Source of the DNA: PFL25 sp046260155
GTDB lineage: Bacteria > Chloroflexota > Anaerolineae > Anaerolineales > UBA4823
Direction of reading: 5' to 3'
Length of the DNA: 64,000 bases
NCBI GenBank assembly: GCA_046260155.1
Contig: JBJYXV010000079.1
Span: forward strand, 14,657-78,656
The notes under the pieces are model-generated. The model saw nothing but the letters and a program-made list of their open reading frames with translations. It was not told the DNA's origin and ran no database searches. Shown here piece after piece: positions 17,529 to 25,007 of the stretch (position 1 is the stretch's first letter; the number at the start of each line of letters is the position of its first letter). Made by a program: the position numbers and the translations under genes.

Positions 17529-17935
17529 GATGCAAGCAATGCCTCCGCAACGCGTTCAAGCCGCATGCGGGCTTCGTGGGCTACGCTTGAAACTTCATGG
17601 TTGTCTTCCAGCGACCCGACCGAGAGGACGGTCTCCGGGTTAACGATCCTGACAATTGAAGCGGAAATTCCATCTGCCTCGACAGTCACATTACATGGCA
17701 GCAGTAACCCTGCAACTGAATCCTGAGAAAGAGCACGGTGAGCGAGCGGTGGATTGCAGGCTCCCAAGATCGTGTAGGGTCGAAATTCTTCATTCAGCTT
17801 TTCTTTCATTGTAGCTTTGACATCAATAGAGGTCAAAACACCAAAGCCTTCTCCCTTGAGCGCCTCCTTTGTCAATTCAAGAGCTTGCTCATAGGGCATG
17901 TTTAGATGCACTTCAAAACCAATTTCTGCAGACAT
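17525..17935 (-). CDS. DUF302 family protein
   Basis: I choose the ATG at 17935 (136 residues): AAGGAG lies 8 bp upstream, while the longer frame would only add unconserved residues. The sequence follows DUF302 (TIGR/PF03625): MPYEQALELTKEALKGEGFGVL, then FRPYTILGACNPPLAHRAL, LLLPCNVTV and a final helix. DUF302 proteins are small alpha/beta folds of unknown role, often near envelope or sulfur-redox genes. Two Cys (ACNPP, LPCNV) are conserved in the family. It ends in the ATGA overlap with the SDR. Confidence 0.88.
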   Translation of the reverse strand: MSAEIGFEVHLNMPYEQALELTKEALKGEGFGVLTSIDVKATMKEKLNEEFRPYTILGACNPPLAHRALSQDSVAGLLLPCNVTVEADGISASIVRIVNPETVLSVGSLEDNHEVSSVAHEARMRLERVAEALLAS

Positions 17936-17975
17936 TCGTTTAACTCCTTGAAAATCCTGGTTAGGTTCATCACCC

Positions 17976-19136
17976 TTAAGGAAAGGGGATAAAGGCAAGA
18001 ATAGTTTCAGGATAGGTATCGGTCATCGCCAGAAAACCAAGTCCATCCAAACGGACGAGTGCTTCCCAGTTGCGGGAATTTCCATCTGCATCTAATTCGA
18101 TCTGGAGCGGCGGTTTACCACTCAGGGTGATTCTATCCTGATTATATTTTAATTCTACTAAGCGTTCAACTTTTATATTTGCCTTGTGGGTAAGACCTTG
18201 CCCAAATTGGTCCCTGATCGGGTCATTCAGTGTGAAATACCAAAATTCAAGCGGGAAAAAGATATTCATAACCCAGAATCGTCCTTCAGAGTCAAGAGCA
18301 GTGGCATCGGTAAGCCTGTATTCAATATTTGCCATCTCTAATGGTGAAAAATCTATTGCAGGGTGATGCTCCTGAAACGCCAACGGGGTTGGATTCAATT
18401 CTCTGCCATTTGCCTCAAAAAGTGCCACCGCATCGCCTTCTGTGATGAATACCGACTCATAAGCTGCGTTAAAGATCTGTACCGGTGTGGGAATTTCTAT
18501 CAGTGTGTCCGAAATAAGACTGATCCCCTGCCCATTTTCCAGGAATGTCCCCTGGATCATATATCCCTGCATCATTCCCTGGAAGTTGGTTTCGATTGAA
18601 AAGTAAATTTGATTCCCGCTCACTGCAACTGCTTCGAACCCCTCGTACCCAGGAAGATCGGCCAGTTGGTTTGAATTGAACAAGGGTAGCTGGGAAGGGG
18701 ACAATGGTTCAGGACCGGGATCAAAGGAAGCAAGAATGTCTGATTTATGGAGCGTGAATACGGATCCGCTTCCCTGATATGAAGGAAATTTGTGTGGGTA
18801 TTGGGGCAGTATGATCAAGGTATCCCCATGCCATGCCATCCCAGAGATTTCTGCTCGCGGAATGGCAATTGGACCTTCTAACGGCAGCATTTGGACTTGG
18901 GACTCTTTGACTGGTGAGGGGGCAATTTCTGGAGCAGGACCTGTGGTGGTTAACGGATGAATTTCTGGGGATGAATTCACCTCCTGGTTAGGAGTTTGAA
19001 CAGTAGCTGTCGGTTTTTGGGAGATATCTACCGCAGGGCTTGGTGTGGGATCGGAATTCTCCACAAGGCAAGCGCTGAGCGAAAAAGTGATAATCAACAA
19101 CCATAATAGTTGGCGCAGGTGACTATCTCCAATCAC
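17976..19136 (-). CDS. Lipoprotein, resembles phytase-like esterase domain
   Basis: A 386-residue protein starting with GTG inside the stop of the gene upstream (GTGA overlap). The signal peptide ends in LSACLVEN, a lipobox with the Cys near residue 22. A Thr/Pro-rich tether of about 70 residues follows. The rest is beta-rich with a propeller-like spacing; GYEGFEAVAVSGNQIYFS and NWEALVRLDGLGFLAMTD resemble the 'esterase-like activity of phytase' domain (PF13449). That assignment is tentative. It would be displayed on the outer face of the membrane. A predicted lipoprotein directly behind an Lgt homologue is noteworthy, but that homologue is degenerate. Confidence 0.65.
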   Translation of the reverse strand: MIGDSHLRQLLWLLIITFSLSACLVENSDPTPSPAVDISQKPTATVQTPNQEVNSSPEIHPLTTTGPAPEIAPSPVKESQVQMLPLEGPIAIPRAEISGMAWHGDTLIILPQYPHKFPSYQGSGSVFTLHKSDILASFDPGPEPLSPSQLPLFNSNQLADLPGYEGFEAVAVSGNQIYFSIETNFQGMMQGYMIQGTFLENGQGISLISDTLIEIPTPVQIFNAAYESVFITEGDAVALFEANGRELNPTPLAFQEHHPAIDFSPLEMANIEYRLTDATALDSEGRFWVMNIFFPLEFWYFTLNDPIRDQFGQGLTHKANIKVERLVELKYNQDRITLSGKPPLQIELDADGNSRNWEALVRLDGLGFLAMTDTYPETILAFIPFP

Positions 19137-19888
19137 GATGCGGCTTCTTCTGTTGATGGTTGTTTCCAGTTCCTGACGACGATCACCAGCAAACAGATCG
19201 CAAGGAGAATCCAGGCATATAGTTGGGCGGAGCGAATTCCATTGGCGAACAGGAAGCTGTCTCCCCGATATGCCTCCAGGAACAACCTTGACAGAGCAGT
19301 CAGTGCGATAAAGGTCAAGAAAAAATTCCCTGGAATTTGGCTCCAGGTGGTTTTATCGATCAGCCAGATTACGGTAAATACCAGGCAGCCCAGAATGATC
19401 TCGTAAATTTGCGTAGGATGGCGGACTGCCCCCCAGAGCTGGATTCCGAATGGTAACCCGGTTGGTTTTCCAAAGGCACTGCCGGAAGCGAGATGTGAAA
19501 CCCCGAGTGCGATCGCCAGGATTGCAAATATTGGGGTTATCGAGTCGAGTGTCGACCAGAGCGGGAGCTTCTTACGGTAAATGAAGATGGTTGCCGCACC
19601 CGCTGCGATGTATATACCTGCGGACAGGTCGAGTAAGCCAGGATTCAATGAAATTAGACTCAAGAGATTAGCTGAAAATGCATCCGGATAGGTCACCGCG
19701 TAGGATAATCGAGCACCAAGAAAACCGGCCAGCAAGGTAATCAGAAGCAGGGTGTAAAGATAGTTTGGATTTTCACCACGTTGCCGTGAACGGCGTTCGG
19801 AAACTGTTAAACCCAACCAGAGGCCAAGCAGCAGCACAAGACCAGGTACTTGAATTGAAAGGGGGCCGACCTGGAGAGTTGGAAACAT
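19133..19888 (-). CDS. Degenerate prolipoprotein diacylglyceryl transferase (Lgt) homologue
   Basis: A 251-residue seven-helix protein clearly of the Lgt family (GARLSYAVTYPD; FGKPTGLPFGI; VRHPTQIYE; RLFLEAYRGD). Key residues of canonical Lgt are missing. The conserved His of the HGG segment is replaced (YIAAGAA). The GRIGNFINGE motif reads GVSHLASGSA, so the equivalents of Arg143 and Asn146 of E. coli are lost. The C-terminal Arg is kept. It therefore may not transfer diacylglycerol and may have another lipid-related or thiol-related role. Start overlaps the stop of the TlpA gene (ATGA), indicating tight coupling with an exported thioredoxin. A full Lgt may exist elsewhere. Confidence 0.8.
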   Translation of the reverse strand: MFPTLQVGPLSIQVPGLVLLLGLWLGLTVSERRSRQRGENPNYLYTLLLITLLAGFLGARLSYAVTYPDAFSANLLSLISLNPGLLDLSAGIYIAAGAATIFIYRKKLPLWSTLDSITPIFAILAIALGVSHLASGSAFGKPTGLPFGIQLWGAVRHPTQIYEIILGCLVFTVIWLIDKTTWSQIPGNFFLTFIALTALSRLFLEAYRGDSFLFANGIRSAQLYAWILLAICLLVIVVRNWKQPSTEEAAS

Positions 19889-20448
19889 CAGGATTTTCCC
19901 TCCAGCATTTCTTCCACTCGGATGCGAAGTAGTGCTTCAGACATTGGTCCACCTATGACTACGTCCTGGATGATGCCTTCCGGATCAATGAAATAGGAAG
20001 CAGGCAATGAGCGGATTTCATACAGGCTGCTCACGGATCCCGTACGGTCTAACAGGATCGGAAAGCTGAGCTGCCGGTCCTGCCCAAACGATAAGGCCTC
20101 TCCAATATTATCCTGGTTGGTGGAGTTAATTGCCAGGACGATAAAACCCTCTTCCTCAAAGTCTTCATACACACGCTGCATAGCAGGCATTTCGGAACGG
20201 CAGGGTGGGCACCAGCTAGCCCAAAAGTTCACCAGGACAGGCTTCCCTCGAAATTCAGACAATGCGTAGGTTTGCCCCTCGTAAGTCTCCAGGGTGAAAT
20301 CTGGTGCAGCAAACCCTACCTGTGGTGCCTGGATTTGACCCTGAGTCGTGCTGCCGGCTGTCGGTATCGATATCCAGATCCAAGCTGCGCTCAGGATTAA
20401 GATGAGCATGGAGCAACCGATGAGTATTTTTTGTTTCGCAAACTGCAT
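19888..20448 (-). CDS. TlpA/ResA-type membrane-anchored thioredoxin
   Basis: A 186-residue protein with an N-terminal signal-anchor (about 8-28) and an extracytoplasmic thioredoxin fold. Motifs: APDFTLETYEGQTYALSEF, VNFWASWCPPC (active-site CPPC) and a central insert typical of TlpA, with cis-Pro in SLPASYFID. It likely reduces disulfides in envelope proteins and gets electrons from a CcdA-type transporter such as the one at about 26.1 kb. AAGGTG precedes the ATG. It is the first gene of the seven-gene minus-strand run and is divergent from the putative selenoprotein. Confidence 0.92.
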   Translation of the reverse strand: MQFAKQKILIGCSMLILILSAAWIWISIPTAGSTTQGQIQAPQVGFAAPDFTLETYEGQTYALSEFRGKPVLVNFWASWCPPCRSEMPAMQRVYEDFEEEGFIVLAINSTNQDNIGEALSFGQDRQLSFPILLDRTGSVSSLYEIRSLPASYFIDPEGIIQDVVIGGPMSEALLRIRVEEMLEGKS

Positions 20449-20648
20449 TACATATCACCTTGTAGTACTGGGATTCGATGCATAAAATATACACGAAAAA
20501 CACCGGCAAGAGGGGATAAGATCTCCTTGATTAGTGGATTTTCATTTTACAAACCACTCACCGTCCTTAAGGGTAATTTAATATCTCTGGATGATCTCAT
20601 GTGATACGATTTGAAATCTAATTCGCAAACGGAGCATGGAGATTGCAA

Positions 20649-21317
20649 ATGAAACTAAGAATTCCCTGGCTCTACCTTGTTATCCTCGGGATGATGATCC
20701 TGCCTGCGTGCAGTTCGCAGCAGACTCCCGCGGCAACCCGGGAAGCAGGATTGAGTGGAGAAGGTCTGGGACTTGTTCCGGCATCTACCGGTACACCAGT
20801 AGAAGCCAGCCCGACAGATCATCTTGAAATTGAAACAGATGTCGTCGCATCTACACCTGAACCAGATCTGGTTGATGCACTGGAATCTGATATCTATCCA
20901 GCGCCAGGCTACCAATTCCCGACCCCGGTAACAGATCCTGGTAGCTATCCATATCCAAGTCCAGAGCAAGCCAGTCCACCACCAGCAAAAACCGCTCTCG
21001 AGGCCAGTGATCCAGCGAGCGTAAATCTTGTTTCTGGCAAGCCGACATTGCTCGAATTCTTTGCATTCTGGTGAACACGCTGCCAGGCATTGGCACCCAT
21101 CGTGCATGGGTTAGAAGTTGAATATTACGACAGAATAAATTTTGTTTACCTCGATGTCGATGATCCTGCGAATGAATCATTAAAAGACGATTTTGAATTT
21201 CGCTACCAGCCGCAACTGGTGTTGCTGGACGGGGAGGGACAGGTAGTGCAGCAGTGGATCGGACCTATCAGCAGGGAAGAATTCATGGAAGCCTTTGAGA
21301 TTGTTCTCTCGGACTAA
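20649..21317 (+). CDS. Putative selenocysteine thioredoxin-like lipoprotein (UxxC)
   Basis: Read through an in-frame TGA at 21072-21074, this gives 222 residues. The signal peptide ends in ILPACSS (lipobox Cys21). A Pro/Ser/Thr-rich tether (about 25-125) follows, then a thioredoxin domain: PTLLEFFAFW, then UGA (residue 142), T-R-C, QALAPIVHGL. The family has WCxxC here, so the UGA is exactly at the N-terminal catalytic Cys, giving W-Sec-T-R-C. Downstream the same frame keeps FVYLDVDDP, the cis-Pro segment RYQPQLVLLDGEG and IGPISREEF, and stops normally before a terminator. The start is ATG 20649 (GGAG 8 bp upstream). Alternatives: a sequencing error in TGC/TGT, a recent pseudogene, or a truncated lipoprotein. 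Sec machinery is not in the window. Confidence 0.75.
21081..21111 (+). promoter_or_regulatory. Candidate bacterial SECIS hairpin(s)
   Basis: Just after the in-frame UGA lie two overlapping perfect hairpins. The better fit is ACCCAT-CGTGC-ATGGGT (21095-21111): a 6-bp stem, a 5-nt loop with G in its second position, and the loop starting 27 nt after the UGA. This agrees with the published general model of bacterial SECIS elements (short stem, G in the first two loop positions, about 16-37 nt spacing). The other, TGCCA-GGCAT-TGGCA (21081-21095), has GG opening the loop but only 11 nt spacing. The two share base 21095, so only one can form fully. SelB binding is inferred. Confidence 0.55.
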
Positions 21318-21347
21318 TTGACAGGTCAGGTAAGTTTCACCTATAAC

Positions 21348-21389
21348 AGAGGCTGTCCGCGTTGAAAGGATAGCCTCTTAATTTTTTTT
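21348..21389 (+). terminator. Rho-independent terminator after the UxxC thioredoxin
   Basis: AGAGGCTGTCC pairs with GGATAGCCTCT (11 bp, one G-U) around a 9-nt loop, followed by TAATTTTTTTT. Its presence right after the normal stop, not after the UGA, supports the gene extending to 21317. Confidence 0.9.
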
Positions 21390-21426
21390 ACCAGTATTGT
21401 GGGGAAATATTGTTTCCAGTGATAAT

Positions 21427-21484
21427 TTGACAGGGCCAAAAGAAGGTAGTAAAATGATGTTAACCCACCCCCCATGGGGGGGGC
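21427..21484 (+). promoter_or_regulatory. csoR-copZ-copA promoter with CsoR-type operator
   Basis: TTGACA (21427-21432), a 17-bp spacer and TAAAAT (21450-21455) make a near-consensus promoter. Immediately downstream, over the likely start site, is a G/C-tract palindrome CCCACCCCCCATGGGGGGGG (21465-21484). CsoR operators are G-tract pseudo-palindromes of this type. Copper loading of CsoR would release it, giving autoregulated copper export. Confidence 0.75.
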
Positions 21485-21500
21485 TTGAAATGAGGTCAGG

Positions 21501-21773
21501 ATGAGAGAAAATCAGGACGTCTTGCGCAGGTTGAAAAGCATCGAAGGGCATGTGCGCGGGATTGAGCGTATGGTTGATGATGATGTGTACTGCATCGATG
21601 TGATCCGCCAGATTCAGGCAGTCCAAGCTGCCCTGGGAAAGGTGAGCAACCTGATCCTTGATAATCACTTGAATTCCTGCTTGATTACCGCTGTTCGAGG
21701 GGATGATCCGGAAGATCGCGAACGAGTTCTAAAAGAAATCTCTGAAGTGTTTGCGGCTTCAAGAAAAATCTGA
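21501..21773 (+). CDS. csoR: CsoR family copper-sensing repressor
   Basis: A 90-residue all-helical regulator of the DUF156/CsoR-RcnR family (RLKSIEGHVRGIERMVDDD). The metal site Cys-His-Cys is intact: YCIDVIRQIQAVQAAL holds the first Cys (residue 36) and LDNHLNSCL the His and second Cys. This W/X-H-C set points to Cu(I), not nickel. The preceding base run is a typical operator. Its stop overlaps the first possible start of the copZ frame. Copper identity is supported by the following copZ and copA genes. Confidence 0.92.
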   Translation: MRENQDVLRRLKSIEGHVRGIERMVDDDVYCIDVIRQIQAVQAALGKVSNLILDNHLNSCLITAVRGDDPEDRERVLKEISEVFAASRKI

Positions 21774-21796
21774 TGTCAAATTTTATTGGAGGAAAA

Positions 21797-22006
21797 ATGT
21801 CAACAACAGTAACTTATAGCATTCCGAATATCTCTTGCAACCATTGTGTGCACACGATTACCATGGAGCTAAACGACATGGCTGGTATCAGCAGCGTAAG
21901 TGCGGATGTGGAGGGAAAACAAGCAACGATCACCTTTGAGCCACCTGCCACAGAGGAATCCATCAAGCAGCTGCTGTCCGAGATTAATTATCCAGTTGCT
22001 GGATAA
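21797..22006 (+). CDS. copZ: CopZ-like copper chaperone (HMA domain)
   Basis: A 69-residue single HMA domain. The metal motif is ISCNHCVHTI (CxxC), the fold is the usual beta-alpha-beta-beta-alpha-beta (VSADVEGKQATITFEPPAT). I choose the ATG at 21797 because GGAGG lies just before it; a start at 21773, overlapping csoR, would add eight unconserved residues. It should carry Cu(I) to CopA, encoded next. Confidence 0.92.
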   Translation: MSTTVTYSIPNISCNHCVHTITMELNDMAGISSVSADVEGKQATITFEPPATEESIKQLLSEINYPVAG

Positions 22007-22071
22007 CCAACGCTAGTCCGGGGTTGGTAAAGATTCCTGAGCTTATTGGTATTAATGGTAAGGAGATCCTG

Positions 22072-24555
22072 ATGTCCGAAGAACTGCAGGTAACACTACC
22101 TATTACAGGGATGACCTGCGCGAATTGTGTTGCGACAGTTGAGCGCAATGTAAAAAAAGTTAATGGTGTCTCAAAAGCAGTTGTCAACCTGTCGTCTGAA
22201 AGGGCTACAGTTGAATTTGATCCTGAACAGGCAACTTTAGATGACGTGATTGCCAGGATCGAACGAGCTGGTTATGGTATTGCTACAGGAAAAGCGGACC
22301 TGGTCGTACAGCGTTTGAGTGATGACAATGATGCCCGCCGCCTGGAGAAAATTCTCAACCAGGTCGCTGGCGTGGTCACTGCCCGGGTGAATTATGGTGC
22401 GGAGAAAGCGCAAGTTGAATACATCCCAACGATGATCAGCCAGGCTGAACTGCGCAATGTAATCAACAATGCCGGTTTTGTGGCTGTTGAAACAGGTGGC
22501 GATGTGGAAGATGCAGAAAGAATCGCCCGTGAAGCCGAGATTAATAAACAACGGCATTTACTGGTTACTGGTTTAATATTCACCATTCCACTTTTCTTGA
22601 TATCAATGTCGCGTGACCTGGGTTTACTGCCTCCGCAATTGGCATCTGCAGCCTGGTTGGATTGGGTGCTCCTGGCGTTAGCGACGCCGGTCCAATTTTA
22701 TGTTGGCTGGGATTATTATGTCGGTGCGTTTAAGTCCCTGCGCAATGGTACAGCGAACATGGACGTACTGATCGTAATGGGTTCATCCGCAGCATACTTT
22801 TATTCCCTGCTGGTAGTACTGGGGATGATCCCTGGGCATACCTACTTTGAAACCTCAGCGGTGATTATCACTCTGATCAAGCTGGGAAAATTCCTGGAAG
22901 CGCGCGCAAAAGGGCATACCAGCGAAGCGATTAAAAAGCTGCTGGCTTTGAAGGCGAAAAATGCGCGCGTGATTCGTGATGGCAAGGAGATTGATATACC
23001 AGCAGATCAGGTACTGGTCGGCGATATTGTAAGTGTTCGACCTGGCGAGAAAATCGCCGTTGATGGTGTGGTAGTCGAGGGGCATTCGTCCATTGATGAA
23101 TCCATGTTGACTGGGGAATCCCTGCCGATTGAAAAAAGGCCGGGCGATCCGGTCATTGGTGCGACCCTCAATAAATTAGGAACGATCAAATTCGAAGCGA
23201 CGAAAGTTGGGAAGGATACAACCCTGGCGCAGATCGTCCATCTCGTGGAACAAGCCCAGGGGAGCAAAGCACCGATCCAAAAGCTGGCGGACCAGGTATC
23301 TGCGGTTTTTGTGCCGTTGGTGATCGCCATTGCACTGGTCACCTTCATGGTTTGGTATTTTCTGGTTCCGCTGCCAGCCGATGCAGGCATAACCCTCTTC
23401 ACGAGAGCCCTGATCAATATGGTTGCTGTCCTGGTTATTGCCTGCCCATGTGCTATGGGCCTAGCAACACCGACTGCTGTAATGGTTGGTACTGGTAAAG
23501 GTGCCGAATTGGGAATCTTGTTCAAATCTGGAGGCGCACTTGAGCGTTCTGGGGCTACAACTACCGTAGTGCTCGACAAAACTGGGACAATCACACGTGG
23601 ACAGCCAGCAGTTACCGATCTGATCTTGCGAAAAATCGCTCGAATTCCAGAAGTTGGTGGATCGGGAATTGCAGTTGCCGAACCTGCCGATGCATATTCT
23701 GAAATGGAGGTATTAAGATTAGCGGCTTCGCTGGAAAAGGGAAGTGAACATCCGCTTGGAGAAGCAATTGTGGCTGAGGCGGGTGAGCGCGACCTGGTGC
23801 TGGTGAAGCCGGATACTTTCCAGGCTGAAGTGGGTCATGGAGTCGTTGGTGAAGTCGATGGCCACCAGGTGATGGTAGGAAACTTGCGGATGATGGAAAA
23901 GAACAATGTGGTTCTCAATGACCTGGAAGGCATTGTTGAATCGCTCCAGAATCAGGCCAAGACAGCCATGCTCGTCTCGATTGATGGTGATGTTGTTGGC
24001 GTGATCGGGGTCGCTGATACAGTCAAAGAAGGATCCCAAAAAGCGATCCGCGAATTGCAGCACATGAACCTCAAGGTTGCCATGATCACAGGCGACAACC
24101 GTAAAACAGCCGAGGCGATCGCAGCTCAGGTCGGAATAGAATGGGTGCTTGCAGATGTTCTGCCGGGTGATAAGGCTGATCAGGTCAGCCAGCTTCAAGA
24201 AGAAAATCAAGTAGTCTCAATGATCGGAGACGGGATCAATGATGCACCTGCATTAGCCCAGGCTGATGTTGGCATTGCTATCGGTAGCGGCACGGATGTT
24301 GCGATTGCAGCAGCACCTGTTGTCCTGATCAGTGAGGACCTGCGAGGCGTACCACGGGCGATTGATCTTTCCCGGCATACATTGCGGACTATAAAACAAA
24401 ATCTGTTTTGGGCATTCTTTTACAATGTGATATTGATCCCGGCTGCTGCCTTCGGCTTGTTAAATCCGATGCTTGCTGCTGGCGCAATGGCCTTCAGTAG
24501 CGTATTTGTGGTGACGAACAGTCTGAGGTTGCGCGGTTTCCAACCAAGGAAATAA
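22072..24555 (+). CDS. copA: Cu(I)-exporting P1B-type ATPase (CopA)
   Basis: An 827-residue pump; the start is the ATG at 22072 with AAGGAG upstream, rather than a GTG 48 bp earlier. Two N-terminal HMA domains: the first has GMTCANC (Cys16, Cys19), the second (about 76-140) has kept the fold but lost CxxC. Then eight membrane helices with the metal-site CPC at 458-460. Actuator TGES at 347-350, phosphorylation DKTGT at 502-506 and the hinge GDGINDAPAL are intact. Helix 7 has YN and helix 8 MAFSS, the Cu(I) selectivity residues of group 1B-1. It exports copper from the cytoplasm, regulated by CsoR. Confidence 0.96.
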   Translation: MSEELQVTLPITGMTCANCVATVERNVKKVNGVSKAVVNLSSERATVEFDPEQATLDDVIARIERAGYGIATGKADLVVQRLSDDNDARRLEKILNQVAGVVTARVNYGAEKAQVEYIPTMISQAELRNVINNAGFVAVETGGDVEDAERIAREAEINKQRHLLVTGLIFTIPLFLISMSRDLGLLPPQLASAAWLDWVLLALATPVQFYVGWDYYVGAFKSLRNGTANMDVLIVMGSSAAYFYSLLVVLGMIPGHTYFETSAVIITLIKLGKFLEARAKGHTSEAIKKLLALKAKNARVIRDGKEIDIPADQVLVGDIVSVRPGEKIAVDGVVVEGHSSIDESMLTGESLPIEKRPGDPVIGATLNKLGTIKFEATKVGKDTTLAQIVHLVEQAQGSKAPIQKLADQVSAVFVPLVIAIALVTFMVWYFLVPLPADAGITLFTRALINMVAVLVIACPCAMGLATPTAVMVGTGKGAELGILFKSGGALERSGATTTVVLDKTGTITRGQPAVTDLILRKIARIPEVGGSGIAVAEPADAYSEMEVLRLAASLEKGSEHPLGEAIVAEAGERDLVLVKPDTFQAEVGHGVVGEVDGHQVMVGNLRMMEKNNVVLNDLEGIVESLQNQAKTAMLVSIDGDVVGVIGVADTVKEGSQKAIRELQHMNLKVAMITGDNRKTAEAIAAQVGIEWVLADVLPGDKADQVSQLQEENQVVSMIGDGINDAPALAQADVGIAIGSGTDVAIAAAPVVLISEDLRGVPRAIDLSRHTLRTIKQNLFWAFFYNVILIPAAAFGLLNPMLAAGAMAFSSVFVVTNSLRLRGFQPRK

Positions 24556-25007
24556 ACCCCGCTTTATTGAACAATCAGGCAGAATCGCTATTGAGGGTTT
24601 AATCAGGTCGCTACATTTTCCGCATTGTTATTAATGCCGGTGACAGGTGTGGGATATCTGAAAATGTTCACAAACCGGGCAGATTAGCCCTGTTTGGCAT
24701 AAATCAGTGTCATTTTCGGGAATAATCAGGCGAGGCTATCCCGTACAATGTGTATTGTTCTAATCAGGCGAATTACATGGTTGGTGTCATAAAAATAAAC
24801 AAGTTACATCCACGCGAAATAGATAACCGGATCGACCATATTTATTCTAAGCATCTCTTAATCTTGCTCCAAGACGAGAACCAGGCAGCCATGTTAAGAT
24901 ATTACAATTAATAATAAAAACTTCGTGCAGGAGAACGATTGCCGGGTTGTAATATTTATGCAATGTTCCACTTTGTAAGATTTGCATAAAGAACACCGTC
25001 AAATTAA
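24556..25007 (+). other. 452-bp intergenic region with short repeats and an inverted repeat
   Basis: No gene is apparent. The heptamer AATCAGG recurs four times in the same orientation (24573, 24601, 24724, 24762; followed by CG in the last two). Close to the next gene TTTATGCAA (24955-24963) and TTGCATAAA (24982-24990) form a perfect 9-bp inverted repeat, 18 bp apart, with a TGTAAGAT -10-like element between the arms. It could be an operator or a leader hairpin for the L,D-transpeptidase gene. No tRNA or known riboswitch was recognised. Confidence 0.4.

Noticed and set aside
20643..21074. A separate 142-residue lipoprotein ending at the TGA, followed by an unrelated small gene from 21090
   Set aside because: Both parts are in the same frame and together form one thioredoxin fold; the 21090 'start' (ATG-less alternative codon) has no ribosome site.
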